A stretch of 64,000 bases of DNA from Micromonospora sp. Llam0 (GTDB lineage Bacteria > Actinomycetota > Actinomycetes > Mycobacteriales > Micromonosporaceae): assembly GCF_003751085.1 (NCBI RefSeq), contig NZ_RJJY01000001.1:2604001-2668000 (forward strand), read 5' to 3'. Under the pieces are notes generated by a model. It did no database searches and was not told the origin of the DNA. It saw only the letters and a list, made by a program, of their open reading frames with translations. A program made the position numbers and the translations under genes. Positions 16,882 through 25,190 of this stretch are shown piece after piece. The first letter of the stretch is position 1, and the number at the start of each line of letters is the position of its first letter.

Positions 16882-17370
16882 ATGACCAGGACTCCCAGCG
16901 TGACGACGACCGACCGCGGTGATGTCGTCGCGGAGATAACCGCCGCACTGCACTCTCGGGGCGAGCGGATGACCACACCACGCCGCACGGTCGTCGAGGC
17001 ACTGGCCCGGGAGCCGGGTCACCTCACGGCGGAGCAGGTCGTCGCCGCCGTCTCGAACTCACCCGTACACCGGGCTAGCGTCTACCGCACCCTCGACGCG
17101 CTCTGCGACCTCGGCGTGGTTCAGCACGTCCACGTCGGGCACGGTGCGACCACCTACCACCTCGTCGACCGTTCCGGGCCACACCCGCACGGCCAGTGCG
17201 GCCGTTGCGGCGTCATCTACGATCTTCCCCAGCGGATATTCAACACGGTCACGAGCCGGCTACACCGCGAGATCGGCTTCCGGCTCGACGCTTACCACGT
17301 CGCGCTGTCCGGAGTCTGTGCCAACTGCGTGGCGACCGGTGCCGACGAGTCCAAGTCCAGCCCAGCCTGA
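16882..17370 (+). CDS. Fur-family metalloregulator
   Basis: A 162-residue regulator: winged-helix DNA-binding part (MTTPRRTVVEAL ... NSPVHRASVYRTLDALCDLGVVQHV) followed by a metal-binding/dimer part with HVHVGHGATTYHLV, HPHGQCGRCG and GVCANC, i.e. two CxxC pairs for a structural zinc and a histidine-rich sensory region. The usual Fur recognition helix pattern (ASVYRTLxxL) is intact. It is divergent from the FecBCD/half-exporter operon with a palindrome between them, so metal-dependent repression of that operon is likely. Which metal (Fe, Zn, Ni or other) cannot be read from the residues with certainty; the CxxC pairs and His cluster fit Zur- or Nur-like members. Confidence 0.85.
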   Translation: MTRTPSVTTTDRGDVVAEITAALHSRGERMTTPRRTVVEALAREPGHLTAEQVVAAVSNSPVHRASVYRTLDALCDLGVVQHVHVGHGATTYHLVDRSGPHPHGQCGRCGVIYDLPQRIFNTVTSRLHREIGFRLDAYHVALSGVCANCVATGADESKSSPA

Positions 17371-17460
17371 ACGAACAGGCGGCGCGACGTGGTGGTCCCG
17401 CCGATCGGTACCCGGCTGCGGTAGCGTCACCCGGCCGCTGACTGCGACGGAGGTACGACG

Positions 17461-18261
17461 ATGAGCGGGGTCCGGCGGTCGAGGTCGATGCGGCGGTCGT
17501 CGCTACGACTCGCGGTGGTTGTGCTGTTCAGCGTCTCGACTGCGGTGCTGCTGCCCACCGGCCACGCTGCGGCGCATGTCACGGTCGTTCCGTCGCAGGC
17601 GGTCCGTGGCGCGACGGTTCCGCTGACCTTCCGGGTGCCCAACGAGCGCTCGGACGCCACTACCGTGGAGATCTCGGTCCGGATACCGACTGATCCACCG
17701 ATCAGCACCGCTGCGGTACGCGAGACACCAGGATGGCAGGCGGAGGTGACCCGGGCGTCCGCGGCGTCGGCAGGTGGGTCCGGACAACCAGCCGTCACGA
17801 CGGTGACCTGGCGGGCGCTGTCGGCGGAAGCCGCGATCGACGGCGACCAGTTCCAGGACTTCGTGGTGCTGCTCGGGCCGGTGCCCGAGACCGAGCAGGT
17901 CGTGTTCCCGACCCGGCAGACGTACTCCGACCAGCAGGTCGTCTCCTGGGACGAGCCGCCCACGTCGGACGGAGCAGAGCAAGCTCGGCCGGCGCCGGCG
18001 CTGTGGCCGGTCGACGCGGGCGACGAGACCGTGGTGGACGGCCATGGCCACGGCGGCCCGGTGGGCTCAGGCCGTTCGACGGACGGCGCGATGTCAGGTG
18101 CCGCGCTCGGTGTCGCAGTCGCCGCGTTGGTGGTCGCGGTCGCGGCGCTGCTGCTCGCGTTGGCGCAACGGGCGCGACCGGCGCGACCGTTACCCACCGC
18201 GCTACCGCCGCTGCCGGGCCGGCACATCCCGCCACGACCGCCGGCCGAGGACGCAACCTGA
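17461..18261 (+). CDS. YcnI-like copper-binding surface protein (DUF1775)
   Basis: A 266-residue protein with a signal peptide (hydrophobic LRLAVVVLFSVSTAVLL) ending HAAA before HVTVVPSQA, so the mature protein would begin with the histidine that binds copper in YcnI proteins. Tryptophans and an acidic strand (ETPGWQAEV, VTWRALS) match the DUF1775 domain. A histidine-rich linker (DGHGHGG) precedes one membrane helix (GVAVAALVVAVAALLLAL) and a proline-rich tail, anchoring it at the cell surface. Copper genes follow further downstream beyond an insertion sequence, which may have split an original ycnI-cop unit. Confidence 0.87.
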   Translation: MSGVRRSRSMRRSSLRLAVVVLFSVSTAVLLPTGHAAAHVTVVPSQAVRGATVPLTFRVPNERSDATTVEISVRIPTDPPISTAAVRETPGWQAEVTRASAASAGGSGQPAVTTVTWRALSAEAAIDGDQFQDFVVLLGPVPETEQVVFPTRQTYSDQQVVSWDEPPTSDGAEQARPAPALWPVDAGDETVVDGHGHGGPVGSGRSTDGAMSGAALGVAVAALVVAVAALLLALAQRARPARPLPTALPPLPGRHIPPRPPAEDAT

Positions 18262-18274
18262 TTAAGACCGTGTG

Positions 18275-18780
18275 TCAGTAGGGGTTGTTGCTGGTCAACA
18301 GGTTGAGTCGGTCGGCGCGGCGGTAGCAGATCAGAGCGCATGCCAGGTGGAGGAATCCGAGGTAGTGGGAAGCCTTGCGGTCGTAGCGGCGGACCAGCCG
18401 CCGGAACCGGGTCATCCACTCGAGGCAGCGTTCGATGACGTAGCGGTGCCGGCCCAGGCGCTTCGACGACTCGATGCCCTTGCGTGCGATCCGCGGAACG
18501 ATGCCGCGTTCGCGCAACAGGTCGCGGCATTCGGGGTAGTCGTAGCCCTTGTCGGCATGGAGTTTGGCCGGTCGTCTACGCGGCCGGCCGACCGGTTGAC
18601 GCACCGGTGTGATGCCGTCGACCATGCCCTCGAGCATCCGATGGTCGTTGAGGTTCGCGGCGGAGACGCCCACGTGCAGCGGCAACCCGCCACGGTCACC
18701 GACGGCGTGGATCTTGGAGCCGGGCTTGCCCCGGTCCACCGGGCTCGGCCCGGTCAGGTCCCCCTTTTCACCGCGCGCAC
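18275..18780 (-). CDS. IS5-family transposase, second frame
   Basis: C-terminal catalytic part of the element: GPSPVDRGKPGSKIHAVGD, the second catalytic aspartate in LHADKGYDYPECR, and the YRERCxxKxE-like VIERCLEWMTRFRRLVRRYD with the final glutamate. It lacks its own convincing start and should be made by frameshifting from the first frame near 18.76 kb. The DDE residues are all present, so the element may still be active. Confidence 0.78.
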
Positions 18781-19098
18781 GTGCATGCTGTCGACACTCA
18801 CCCTCGACCAGTCGATCCGCCCGGCCGCGCCCAGGACATCGAGCGTCGCCCGGTGCAGGGCGGACATCACCCCGGCCTCGACCCATTCGGCGAACCGGCG
18901 GTGCGCGGTACGCCAGTGCACCGGGAACGAGGCGGGCAGCTTGCGCCACGAGCACCCGGACTCCAGCACGTACAGGATCGCCGCGAGCATCGCCCGGTCA
19001 TCGGTCCGCCGCCGGCCGCCGCCCTGGTGCCTTTCCGGATGCGGCGGCAGCAACGGCCGCGCGAGGTGCCACAACGCGTCGGGGCAGTACTTCTCCAC
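18754..19098 (-). CDS. IS5-family transposase, first frame
   Basis: Encodes the N-terminal helix-turn-helix part of an IS5/IS4-type transposase: LLPPHPERHQGGGRRRTDDR, YVLESGCSWRKLPASF and FAEWVEAGVMSALHRATLDVLG, ending with the first catalytic strand IDWSRVSVDSMHVRAVKRG. The aspartate in VSVDSMHVRA is the first D of the DDE triad. GTG 19098 is the best start; the frame above it is element leader sequence. It is expected to be fused by frameshifting to the second frame. Confidence 0.8.
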   Translation of the reverse strand: MEKYCPDALWHLARPLLPPHPERHQGGGRRRTDDRAMLAAILYVLESGCSWRKLPASFPVHWRTAHRRFAEWVEAGVMSALHRATLDVLGAAGRIDWSRVSVDSMHVRAVKRGT

Positions 19099-19300
19099 GT
19101 CATCCACACCACGCCAACGAATGACCTTGAACTTCAACAACCCCAAACGACACACGGTCTAAGTCGGACGGGACGGCCGTTTAGTTCCCACGATCAACGA
19201 TTGTCGCGGATGATGGATGAACGTCCGGTGCGCGGTCTGTACAAGCGAAGGACACGGCTAACGTCAACAGTTCGGCACGGCTCTCGATCTGGAGGCGGCA

Positions 19301-19513
19301 ATGGCAGCCGAGGAACTTGTTCACGTCCTGACCCTGTGTGGAAATTGCAGTTGCGGTTGTCCGGAGCTCTACATCGACCCGTCAGCTCCCATTGATCAGC
19401 GAATCGTGATCTCCGACGACTTCGGAAGCACCATCCGGCTCAGTCCGGCCCAGCTCGGTGACATTGTCGAGCTCGCCCGCGCAGGCTCTCTCGACGAGGC
19501 GACCAAGGCCTAG
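19301..19513 (+). CDS. Small cysteine-rich protein, 70 residues, unknown
   Basis: A well-formed small gene: ATG 19301 with GGAGGCGGCA just upstream. The N-terminal third carries CGNCSCGCPELYID, four cysteines in eleven residues arranged CxxCxCxC, which could hold a metal. The rest is an acidic strand-helix segment, RIVISDDFGSTIRLSPAQL. I do not recognise the family. It sits between the IS5 element and the copper chaperone gene, so a metal-related role is conceivable; its position alone does not establish one. Confidence 0.65.
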   Translation: MAAEELVHVLTLCGNCSCGCPELYIDPSAPIDQRIVISDDFGSTIRLSPAQLGDIVELARAGSLDEATKA

Positions 19514-19846
19514 CCGGCGGACATCCGGGCGCCTTCACCGGGCGTATCCCGCCCAGCTTCCCGCGCCGTGACCAGCACTTGTGGTCACGGCGCGACTGCG
19601 TGTCCGGAATAGAACGTGCCGGGTCGGGCCAGCCGGCAGTCGGCGGAGATCCGGCCCGGAAACGCGGCCGTGCCCTGAACCGATCCCGCAGCGGTGCCGT
19701 ACCATCATCCGTGGGCAGCCGAGCAACCGGCCGGACGAGTGGCCGACGAATTCCGGGTAGTTTCAGAACGGACCGCGATCCCGTACGTCGTCCGTTCAAC
19801 ACCCCTGTTCCACCTGCCCTTCTCTCACAATCGAGGTAGAGGATCA
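19514..19846. other. Intergenic stretch ahead of copper genes
   Basis: About 330 bp without a convincing gene. It includes an imperfect inverted repeat around CGCCGTGACCAGCACTTGTGGTCACGG-like sequence (near 19.56-19.59 kb: CCGTGACCA ... TGGTCACGG) that could terminate the small cysteine-rich gene. It must also hold the copZ promoter. I could not identify a clear CsoR-type operator. Confidence 0.5.
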
Positions 19847-20059
19847 ATGGAACTGTCGTACCAGGTCCGCGGTATGAACTGCGACCACTGCGTTCAGGCC
19901 GTGACGAAGACGGTCAGCGCGTTGCCGACAGTCGGCTCCGTCCGCGTGGACCTGCCAACTGGCACGATCAGCGTCACCAGCGCGGCCGCCGTGCCGCTCG
20001 ATGACCTTCGGGCCGCGGTGGACGACGCCGGCTTCGAACTGATCGGTGCCGCGACGTGA
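19847..20059 (+). CDS. copZ: CopZ-like copper chaperone (HMA domain)
   Basis: A 70-residue heavy-metal-associated domain with the motif GMNCDHC (residues 8-14), the two-cysteine Cu(I) site, followed by the usual babbab fold order: VTKTVSALPTVGSVRVDL then TISVTSAAAVPLDDLRAAVDDAGFEL. The ATG has GAGGATCA upstream. It overlaps the start of the CopA gene by four bases, so the two are cotranscribed and coupled. Its role is to hand Cu(I) to CopA, but CopA here is broken, so it may serve another partner. Confidence 0.9.
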   Translation: MELSYQVRGMNCDHCVQAVTKTVSALPTVGSVRVDLPTGTISVTSAAAVPLDDLRAAVDDAGFELIGAAT

Positions 20060-22214
20060 CGGCGACCGTGGACACCCCCAGCGTCACCCTGCGGATCGCC
20101 GGGATGACCTGCGCGGCCTGCGCCGGTCGGATCGAACGCCGACTCAACCGGTTGACCGGGGTCCGCGCCAGCGTCAACTTCGCCACTGAGACGGCGTACA
20201 TCGAACACTCGGCTGCAGTCACGGTGACCGAACTGACGGAGACCGTACGGGCGCTTGGCTATTCCGCGCTGGCACCGAGTCAGCCCGAACCGATCGACGG
20301 GACCGCAGCGTCGGCTACCGCCGGTTGGCGGCTCGTCGGCGCGACAGCCGGGACAGTTCCGGTGGTGGTGCTGTCGATGGCACCGGGATGACAGTTCGAC
20401 TACTGGCAGTGGGTGGTCGCCGCGCTCACCACTCCCGTGGTCGCCTGGGCCGGTTGGCCCTTCCACCGAGCCGCCATCGCCAGCCTGCGCCACCGCGCCG
20501 CGACCATGGACACACTCGTGTCACTCGGCGCGGTCGTGTCCTACCTGTGGAGTGTCTGGGCACTGCTCGGCGGCGGCGCTGGCGATCCGGCGATGCGTAT
20601 GGCGATGTCATGGCGGCCCGGCCACGGCCACGACGTCTACTTCGAGGTCGGCGCCGCGCTGGTGACGTTCCTGCTCGCCGGTCGGTGGCTGGAGGCACGG
20701 GCACGGCACCGGGCCGGCACCGCGATCCGGGCACTGGCCACGCTCAGCGCCCGGGATGTCACCGTGATCGGCCTCGACGGTCGTACCGAGCGTCGGATAC
20801 CGGTGGCTCAACTGCGGGTCGGGGACCGCTTCGTCGTCCGCCCGGGGGAAAAGGTAGCCACCGACGGCGTGGTCGAGGCGGGCGCGAGTGCGATCGACGT
20901 CAGCATGTTGACCGGGGAGAGCTCGCCGGTTGAGGTCGCACCGGGTGCGATGGTGATCGGCGCGACGGTGAACGTCGGTGGACGCCTACTGGTCCGGGCG
21001 ACCCGGGTCGGCGAGGACACCCGGTTGGCGCAGATCACCCGGCTCGTCACCGAGGCCCAGAACGGCAAGGCCCAGGCCCAGCGGCTTGCCGACGCCGTCG
21101 CCGGGGTCTTCGTCCCGCTCGTCGTCGTGCTCGCTGTGGCCACGCTGGCCGGCTGGTGGGCCGCCGGTGCCCCGGGCACCGCCGTCGGCGCCGCGGTCAC
21201 CGTGCTGATCGTCGCCTGCCCGTGTGCGCTCGGTCTGGCGACCCCGACCGCGTTGCTGGTCGGCACCGGCCGGGGCGCGCAGATCGGGTACTGATCCGGG
21301 GCGCCGCCGCGCTCGAATCGGCCCGTCGGATCGACACCGTCGTGCTCGACAAGACGGAACGCTGACCACCGGTCGGATGCGGGTCGTAGACGTGCTGCCG
21401 GTGCCTGGTGTAGACCGCCGGGACCTGCTGCGCCGGGCGGCCGCCGTCGAACAGTACGCCGAGCATCCGATCGCCCACGCGATCGTGCAGGCCGCCGCCG
21501 AGGACGAGCCGGACCTGCCGGACGCCGACGAGTTCGCCACGCTGCCGGGCCTCGGCGCACGCGCTGTGGTGGACGGTACACAGGTGCTGGTCGGCCGGGC
21601 CGCCACGCTGGCCGAGGCCGGCGTGCCGGACGTCGCCACCGTCCCGACCGGCGGGCACACCGTGGTGCATGTGGCGTGGGACCGTCACCACCGGGGGATG
21701 ATCACCGTCGCGGACGGGCTTCGCCCGACCGCCGTAGCCGCTCTGGACCGGCTGCGGGCGCTGGGGCTGCGCCCGGTGCTGCTGACCGGAGACACCGCTG
21801 AGGCGGCCAAGCCGGTCGCCGACCGCCTCGGGGGGCCCGAGGTGATCGCCGAGGTCCTGCCGGAAGAGAAACAACAGGTCATTCAGGCACTGCGGGCCAG
21901 TGGCCGGACCGTCGCCATGGTCGGTGACGGTGTCAACGACGCGGCGGCGCTGGCCGAGGCCGACCTCGGGGTGGCGGTAGCGTCCGGCACGGATGTGGCG
22001 ATCGAGGCCAGCGACATCACGCTGCTGCGGATTCGTCGTGGCGATGTCGACCTGCTTGGCGTGGTCGACGCGATCGGCCTGTCCCGGGCGACGCTGCGGG
22101 TGATCAAGCCCGATGGCCGCCGCTGCGGCGATGGCCTGCTCGAGTCTGCTCGTCGTCGGCAACAGCCTGCGGCTGTTCCGGTGGCAGCCGATCGGCGGTG
22201 CCGTGCGCTCATAG
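20056..22214 (+). pseudogene. copA: Decayed CopA-type Cu(I) P1B-ATPase
   Basis: All landmarks of a copper P-type ATPase can be found but not in one frame. N-terminal HMA site GMTCAACAGRI, A-domain LTGESSPVE, metal site IVACPCALGLATPTALL and hinge GDGVNDAAALAEADLGVAV are recognisable. Defects, in order: an in-frame TGA after SMAPG (about 20390) with the frame continuing as QFDYWQWVVAAL; a 1-nt loss after GRGAQIG (about 21290); a 1-nt loss inside the phosphorylation motif DKTGT (about 21352, reads as DKTER then stop); and an internal deletion after LRVIK (about 22110) that removes the next membrane segment and shifts frame to MACSSLLVVGNSLRLF. Four independent lesions argue for real decay, although single-base ones could be sequencing errors. 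Confidence 0.85.
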
Positions 22215-22905
22215 CGCCGCGAGCAACGCGGCACTCATGGCGGCCGACATCAGCGCATGGAACGCCGCCTCCCCCGCATCGCCGAGAAGCCAGGTGGTGA
22301 CCGGGGCAACGCTCGGGGATCGGGTCGACTGTCGCCCGCCACCAAGCGGGGCCGGACGACGGCTGACCCAGATCCACCACAGGGTCGACACCCCGAGACA
22401 ACTGGCGAAGAGGATCGTGACTACCGTCGAGGTTCCACTCGTGGTGTGGTGCGCATGCGCCGCCGTCCCGTGGGTGCCGTGGCCAGGTGAGACATGTACG
22501 CCGAGGAACATCCAGGCCATCGCCGCCATGGCGACCCCCTGGTTGACCTGCCCGAAACGCACCCGGGCCGGCTCCTCATGACTGTGTAACGCCATGAGTA
22601 TGAACCACAGTGTGGCGAGGACGAACCCGGCTGCCTGCAGACCCCACAGGTCACCGGCGTCTAGACCCCACAGCATGACGATCATGCTCACGCTCATCGC
22701 CAGATGGGCGGCGTCGCCGACCCACATCCGCCACCGGCCGCCGTGTCCCGACCCACCGACGTGGGCCAGGCACCGCCACAGACAGTACGTCCCAACGACG
22801 ATGAGCGGCTGTGAGCAGCCACCGAACGGCGGTCGAGGGGACCACCAGCACCTCCCACAAGCCCGCCGGTCGAGCGTGGCCCGCTGCGGCCGTGAAGTCG
22901 ACCAC
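22209..22905 (-). pseudogene. DUF5134-type membrane protein, frameshifted near N-terminus
   Basis: A multi-span membrane protein convergent with the CopA remnant. The main frame shows LIVVGTYCLWRCLAHVGG, HLAMSVSMIVMLWGLDAGDLWGL, FILMALHSHEEPARV, and a His-rich loop PGHGTHGTAAHAHHTTSG before TVVTILFASCLG, matching actinobacterial DUF5134 proteins often found near copper genes. The likely start is GTG 22905 (VDFTAAAGHARPAGLWEVLVV), but that first part (to LLTAAH) is in another frame; a one-base change near 22.82 kb separates them. A start within the second frame would delete the first helix. Function unknown; histidines suggest metal contact. Confidence 0.65.
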
Positions 22906-23009
22906 GGTGCCAGGCGCCGACAGCGCGACGCCGGGCGCACGTCATCCGATCGGCGCGGCGATCAACGACAGCTTCAGGGGCCGATTCATGTCGTCGCCGC
23001 GCCGAGCGA

Positions 23010-23489
23010 TCAGGGTGGGGTGATCGAGGGCGCCTGGCCGGAGCCGAACCGCCAGCCCTCGACCGTGCCGATCGCCGGGTTGTAGCTGCTGGCGCCGAGG
23101 GTGCTGTAGGTCCAGGTGCCGCCCGGGGTGGCATGCCAGTATGACCAGTAGGCGCTGGTTGGTGGTGTGTTGACGCAGGGTTCGGCCGCAGGCGTAGGCA
23201 GGCCGTCGATGCGGCAGATGAAGGCGAGTCCCCAACGCAGGGTGCCGGTGGGGGTGAAGCCGGTGCCCTGCAGGGCGGCGAGGCCGGTGGGCGGGTCGCC
23301 GAGGTAGCAGTTGGTCTGCACGCCGAGGCCGAAGGCGGTGAAGTCGACGACGACGGTGACGCCGGTGCCGGGTGTGCAGGCGGCAGCATGCGCCGGGCGG
23401 GTCAGTGGGTCGACCGCGACCAGTCCTGCTGCCAGCACGACGATCGCGGCGAGTGCCGCCACACGACGGCGGATCAGTGTTGTCATCAT
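23010..23489 (-). CDS. Secreted DUF4430 protein (transcobalamin C-domain-like)
   Basis: A 159-residue exported protein: signal peptide with core LAAIVVLAAGLVAV ending near AHAAA, then a single DUF4430 domain. Diagnostic blocks are [32 protein letters not shown] and GTVEGWRFGSG. Four cysteines (in ACTPG, NCYLG, ICRID, PCVNT) are conserved in the paralogue at 26.6-27.6 kb and probably form two disulfides outside the cell. DUF4430 is the family to which the C-terminal domain of human intrinsic factor and transcobalamin belongs. It has no anchor, so it should be released. It is second in a two-gene operon with the alpha6-alpha6 protein under a cobalamin riboswitch, which supports cobalamin binding. 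Confidence 0.82.
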   Translation of the reverse strand: MMTTLIRRRVAALAAIVVLAAGLVAVDPLTRPAHAAACTPGTGVTVVVDFTAFGLGVQTNCYLGDPPTGLAALQGTGFTPTGTLRWGLAFICRIDGLPTPAAEPCVNTPPTSAYWSYWHATPGGTWTYSTLGASSYNPAIGTVEGWRFGSGQAPSITPP

Positions 23490-23504
23490 TCCTCCGTGGG
23501 CTAG

Positions 23505-24563
23505 CTACGCGGGACTGAACGGCTGGGCGCAGGCCAGCGTCGGCGCGTCCGGTCGGGAGCCGTTGGCAGACAGGGTGACCAGGCTGGCCGCGGCCAGGCC
23601 GGGTACGGCCTGCGCGGTGGCGCGGGGTGCGGTGGCGGGGTCGAATCCGGTGGTGGTGTAGGCAATCGCGCCCCGGTCAGCAATGGCACCGGTGCAGCCG
23701 ACCTGCAGGCTCAGCAGGAACTGACGGGCCTGCCACCAGGCCAGCACCCGGCCGGTCGCCACCAGCGCCTGGGCGGCCAGGCCGGTGCTGTTGGCGTTGG
23801 CGACCCCGCCGGCGGTGAACGAGCCGTCGGTGGACTGCACGGAGATCAGCCACTGCGCGGCCGTCTGGGCCTTGTGCCATTCGCCGGCCGCGATCAGTGC
23901 CTGGATCGCCATCGCGGTGGCGTCGACGTCGCTGGTGCAGGTGGCCTGGGCCAACTGGAGCGGGAACCCGGCGTCCGGACACTGGCTGGCGGCCAGGAAC
24001 GATATGGCCTGCGCTGGTGCGCCGCCGGCCCGGTCCAGGGCAATGACGGCGAACGACTGGCTGAACATGTTGCTGTAGTCGCCGAACACGGACTGGTCGG
24101 AAAACCGGCCGGAGGGTGCCATCAGCCCGGTGAGCCGGGTCAGCAGATCGACACCACCGAACGAGGTGGGGTCGAGGCCACGGACCTGCACGCCGAGCGC
24201 GAGCTTGGCGGTGGCGCCGGCGTACGCCTCGGTGCCGTCGCCGATGTAGCCGGTGATCACCGCTGGTTCGGCGAGCCAGGTGATCGCGTTGGTCGCGTAG
24301 CTGTCGGCTTCCTTGGCTGCGGCGAAAGTGAAGATCGCGTCGATGGTGAGGCCCTGATCGGGGTAGGCGACGCCACCGAAGACGACTTCGAAGCGTTCTC
24401 CGTCGACCATCTGCCGGGCGAGCCAGCCAGCGGCGGCGTCGACGCGGTTGTGGGTCTGCGGTGGAGTGGCTGCGGCCGGCGCGGCCGCGGTCACGGTCAA
24501 CGCGAGAGCGGCGAGTACACCGGTGGTGACGAGTCGGAGACGGTGACGGCGGTGGGTGGCCAT
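23505..24563 (-). CDS. Secreted alpha6-alpha6 barrel protein (intrinsic-factor N-domain-like)
   Basis: A 352-residue exported protein with a classic signal peptide (RHRLRLVTTGVLAALALTVTAAAPAAA, cut near residue 31-33). The mature part has repeated helix-turn-helix units like prenyltransferase/squalene-cyclase folds: AAGWLARQM, GLTIDAIFTFAAAKEA, SQSFAVIALDRAGGAPAQAISFL, VDATAMAIQALIAAGEW, AAQWLISVQSTDGSF and NSTGLAAQALVATGR. No catalytic DxDD or similar cyclase motif is seen, so it is a binding barrel, not an enzyme. The same fold forms the N-terminal cobalamin-binding half of intrinsic factor. Gene order with a DUF4430 protein and an upstream cobalamin riboswitch (24.6-24.8 kb) supports a two-part cobalamin-binding protein. 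Confidence 0.83.
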   Translation of the reverse strand: MATHRRHRLRLVTTGVLAALALTVTAAAPAAATPPQTHNRVDAAAGWLARQMVDGERFEVVFGGVAYPDQGLTIDAIFTFAAAKEADSYATNAITWLAEPAVITGYIGDGTEAYAGATAKLALGVQVRGLDPTSFGGVDLLTRLTGLMAPSGRFSDQSVFGDYSNMFSQSFAVIALDRAGGAPAQAISFLAASQCPDAGFPLQLAQATCTSDVDATAMAIQALIAAGEWHKAQTAAQWLISVQSTDGSFTAGGVANANSTGLAAQALVATGRVLAWWQARQFLLSLQVGCTGAIADRGAIAYTTTGFDPATAPRATAQAVPGLAAASLVTLSANGSRPDAPTLACAQPFSPA

Positions 24564-24624
24564 CGGGCGGCGCCTTTCCGGCCCATACGTCGAGGCGACC
24601 CAGGCGACCCGGGTGGCTCCGACC

Positions 24625-24775
24625 CGTGGGCCACGACGGGTGGAAATCCTCAGCAGCAGTACGTCGACGGGTATTCGGGCTCGCGGCGTCGTGTTCGCCG
24701 CCTACCGTTGCGGGCCAGCGCCGGCTTCCGACCGGACTTCCCCCATCGACGCACAGGTACAGAACTGCTGCGGAT
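24625..24775 (-). promoter_or_regulatory. Cobalamin riboswitch for secreted two-part binder
   Basis: On the minus strand: a GGGGAAGTCCGGTCGGAAGCC segment, then GGCGCTGGCCCGCAACGGTAGG, then GCGAGCCCGAATACC. This is the B12-aptamer core order and lies 60-200 bp upstream of the alpha6-alpha6 gene. It is shorter than the metE and importer riboswitches. It is divergent from, and only about 175 bp away from, a second such element on the plus strand. Confidence 0.82.
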
Positions 24776-24949
24776 AGTGTGGGCACGACTCCTCTCGGCC
24801 GTCAACGCTTCGGCCTTGATCAGGCCGGTGGCTGCGGCGGCCATACTCGGCACAGTGGTTGTCAACCGCTGAGCAGATCCGCTATTCGACCCGATCGGCC
24901 GCCATCCGTGACGTCCGGTGAGGACGCCCGCGGTTGCTGATCTGACATA

Positions 24950-25110
24950 CTCGGTAGCAGCTCGTCACAACTGAATGTGCTCCCAGGCGGGGGAAGCCGG
25001 TGCGAGGCCGGCGCTGACCCGCAGCCGTATGCGCGCTGGTGTGCCCGTCAGCACCGGTACGCGAGCCGGATTGCCCGACTGTGGAGTGAGCGGCTCAACA
25101 CGTCGTGGTC
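24950..25110 (+). promoter_or_regulatory. Cobalamin riboswitch for anchored binder/ECF operon
   Basis: Plus strand: GGGGGAAGCCGGTGCGAGGCC, then GGCGCTGACCCGCAGCCGTATG, then CGAGCCGGATTGCCCGACTG, the cobalamin aptamer core and 3' segment. It is followed about 80 bp later by ATG 25191. The near-identical organisation of the divergent minus-strand element suggests the two arose by duplication. Confidence 0.85.
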
Positions 25111-25190
25111 TACGGATCGAGCCCGGATCGGCCATGGTCGCGTGCGACCGGCGGATGCGGTTTCGGTCACCGCTCCGAAAGGTCTCCACC

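Larger units (their letters stand above)
18266..19160 (-). mobile_element. IS5-family insertion sequence (IS427-like, two frames)
   Basis: Bounded by inverted repeats beginning AGACCGTGTGTC at both ends, about 895 bp long. The transposase is split over two overlapping minus-strand frames, as in the IS427 group where a programmed frameshift joins them. The left end lies only 4 bp past the YcnI stop codon. TTA/TAA at the outer edges may reflect the target site. Confidence 0.85.
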
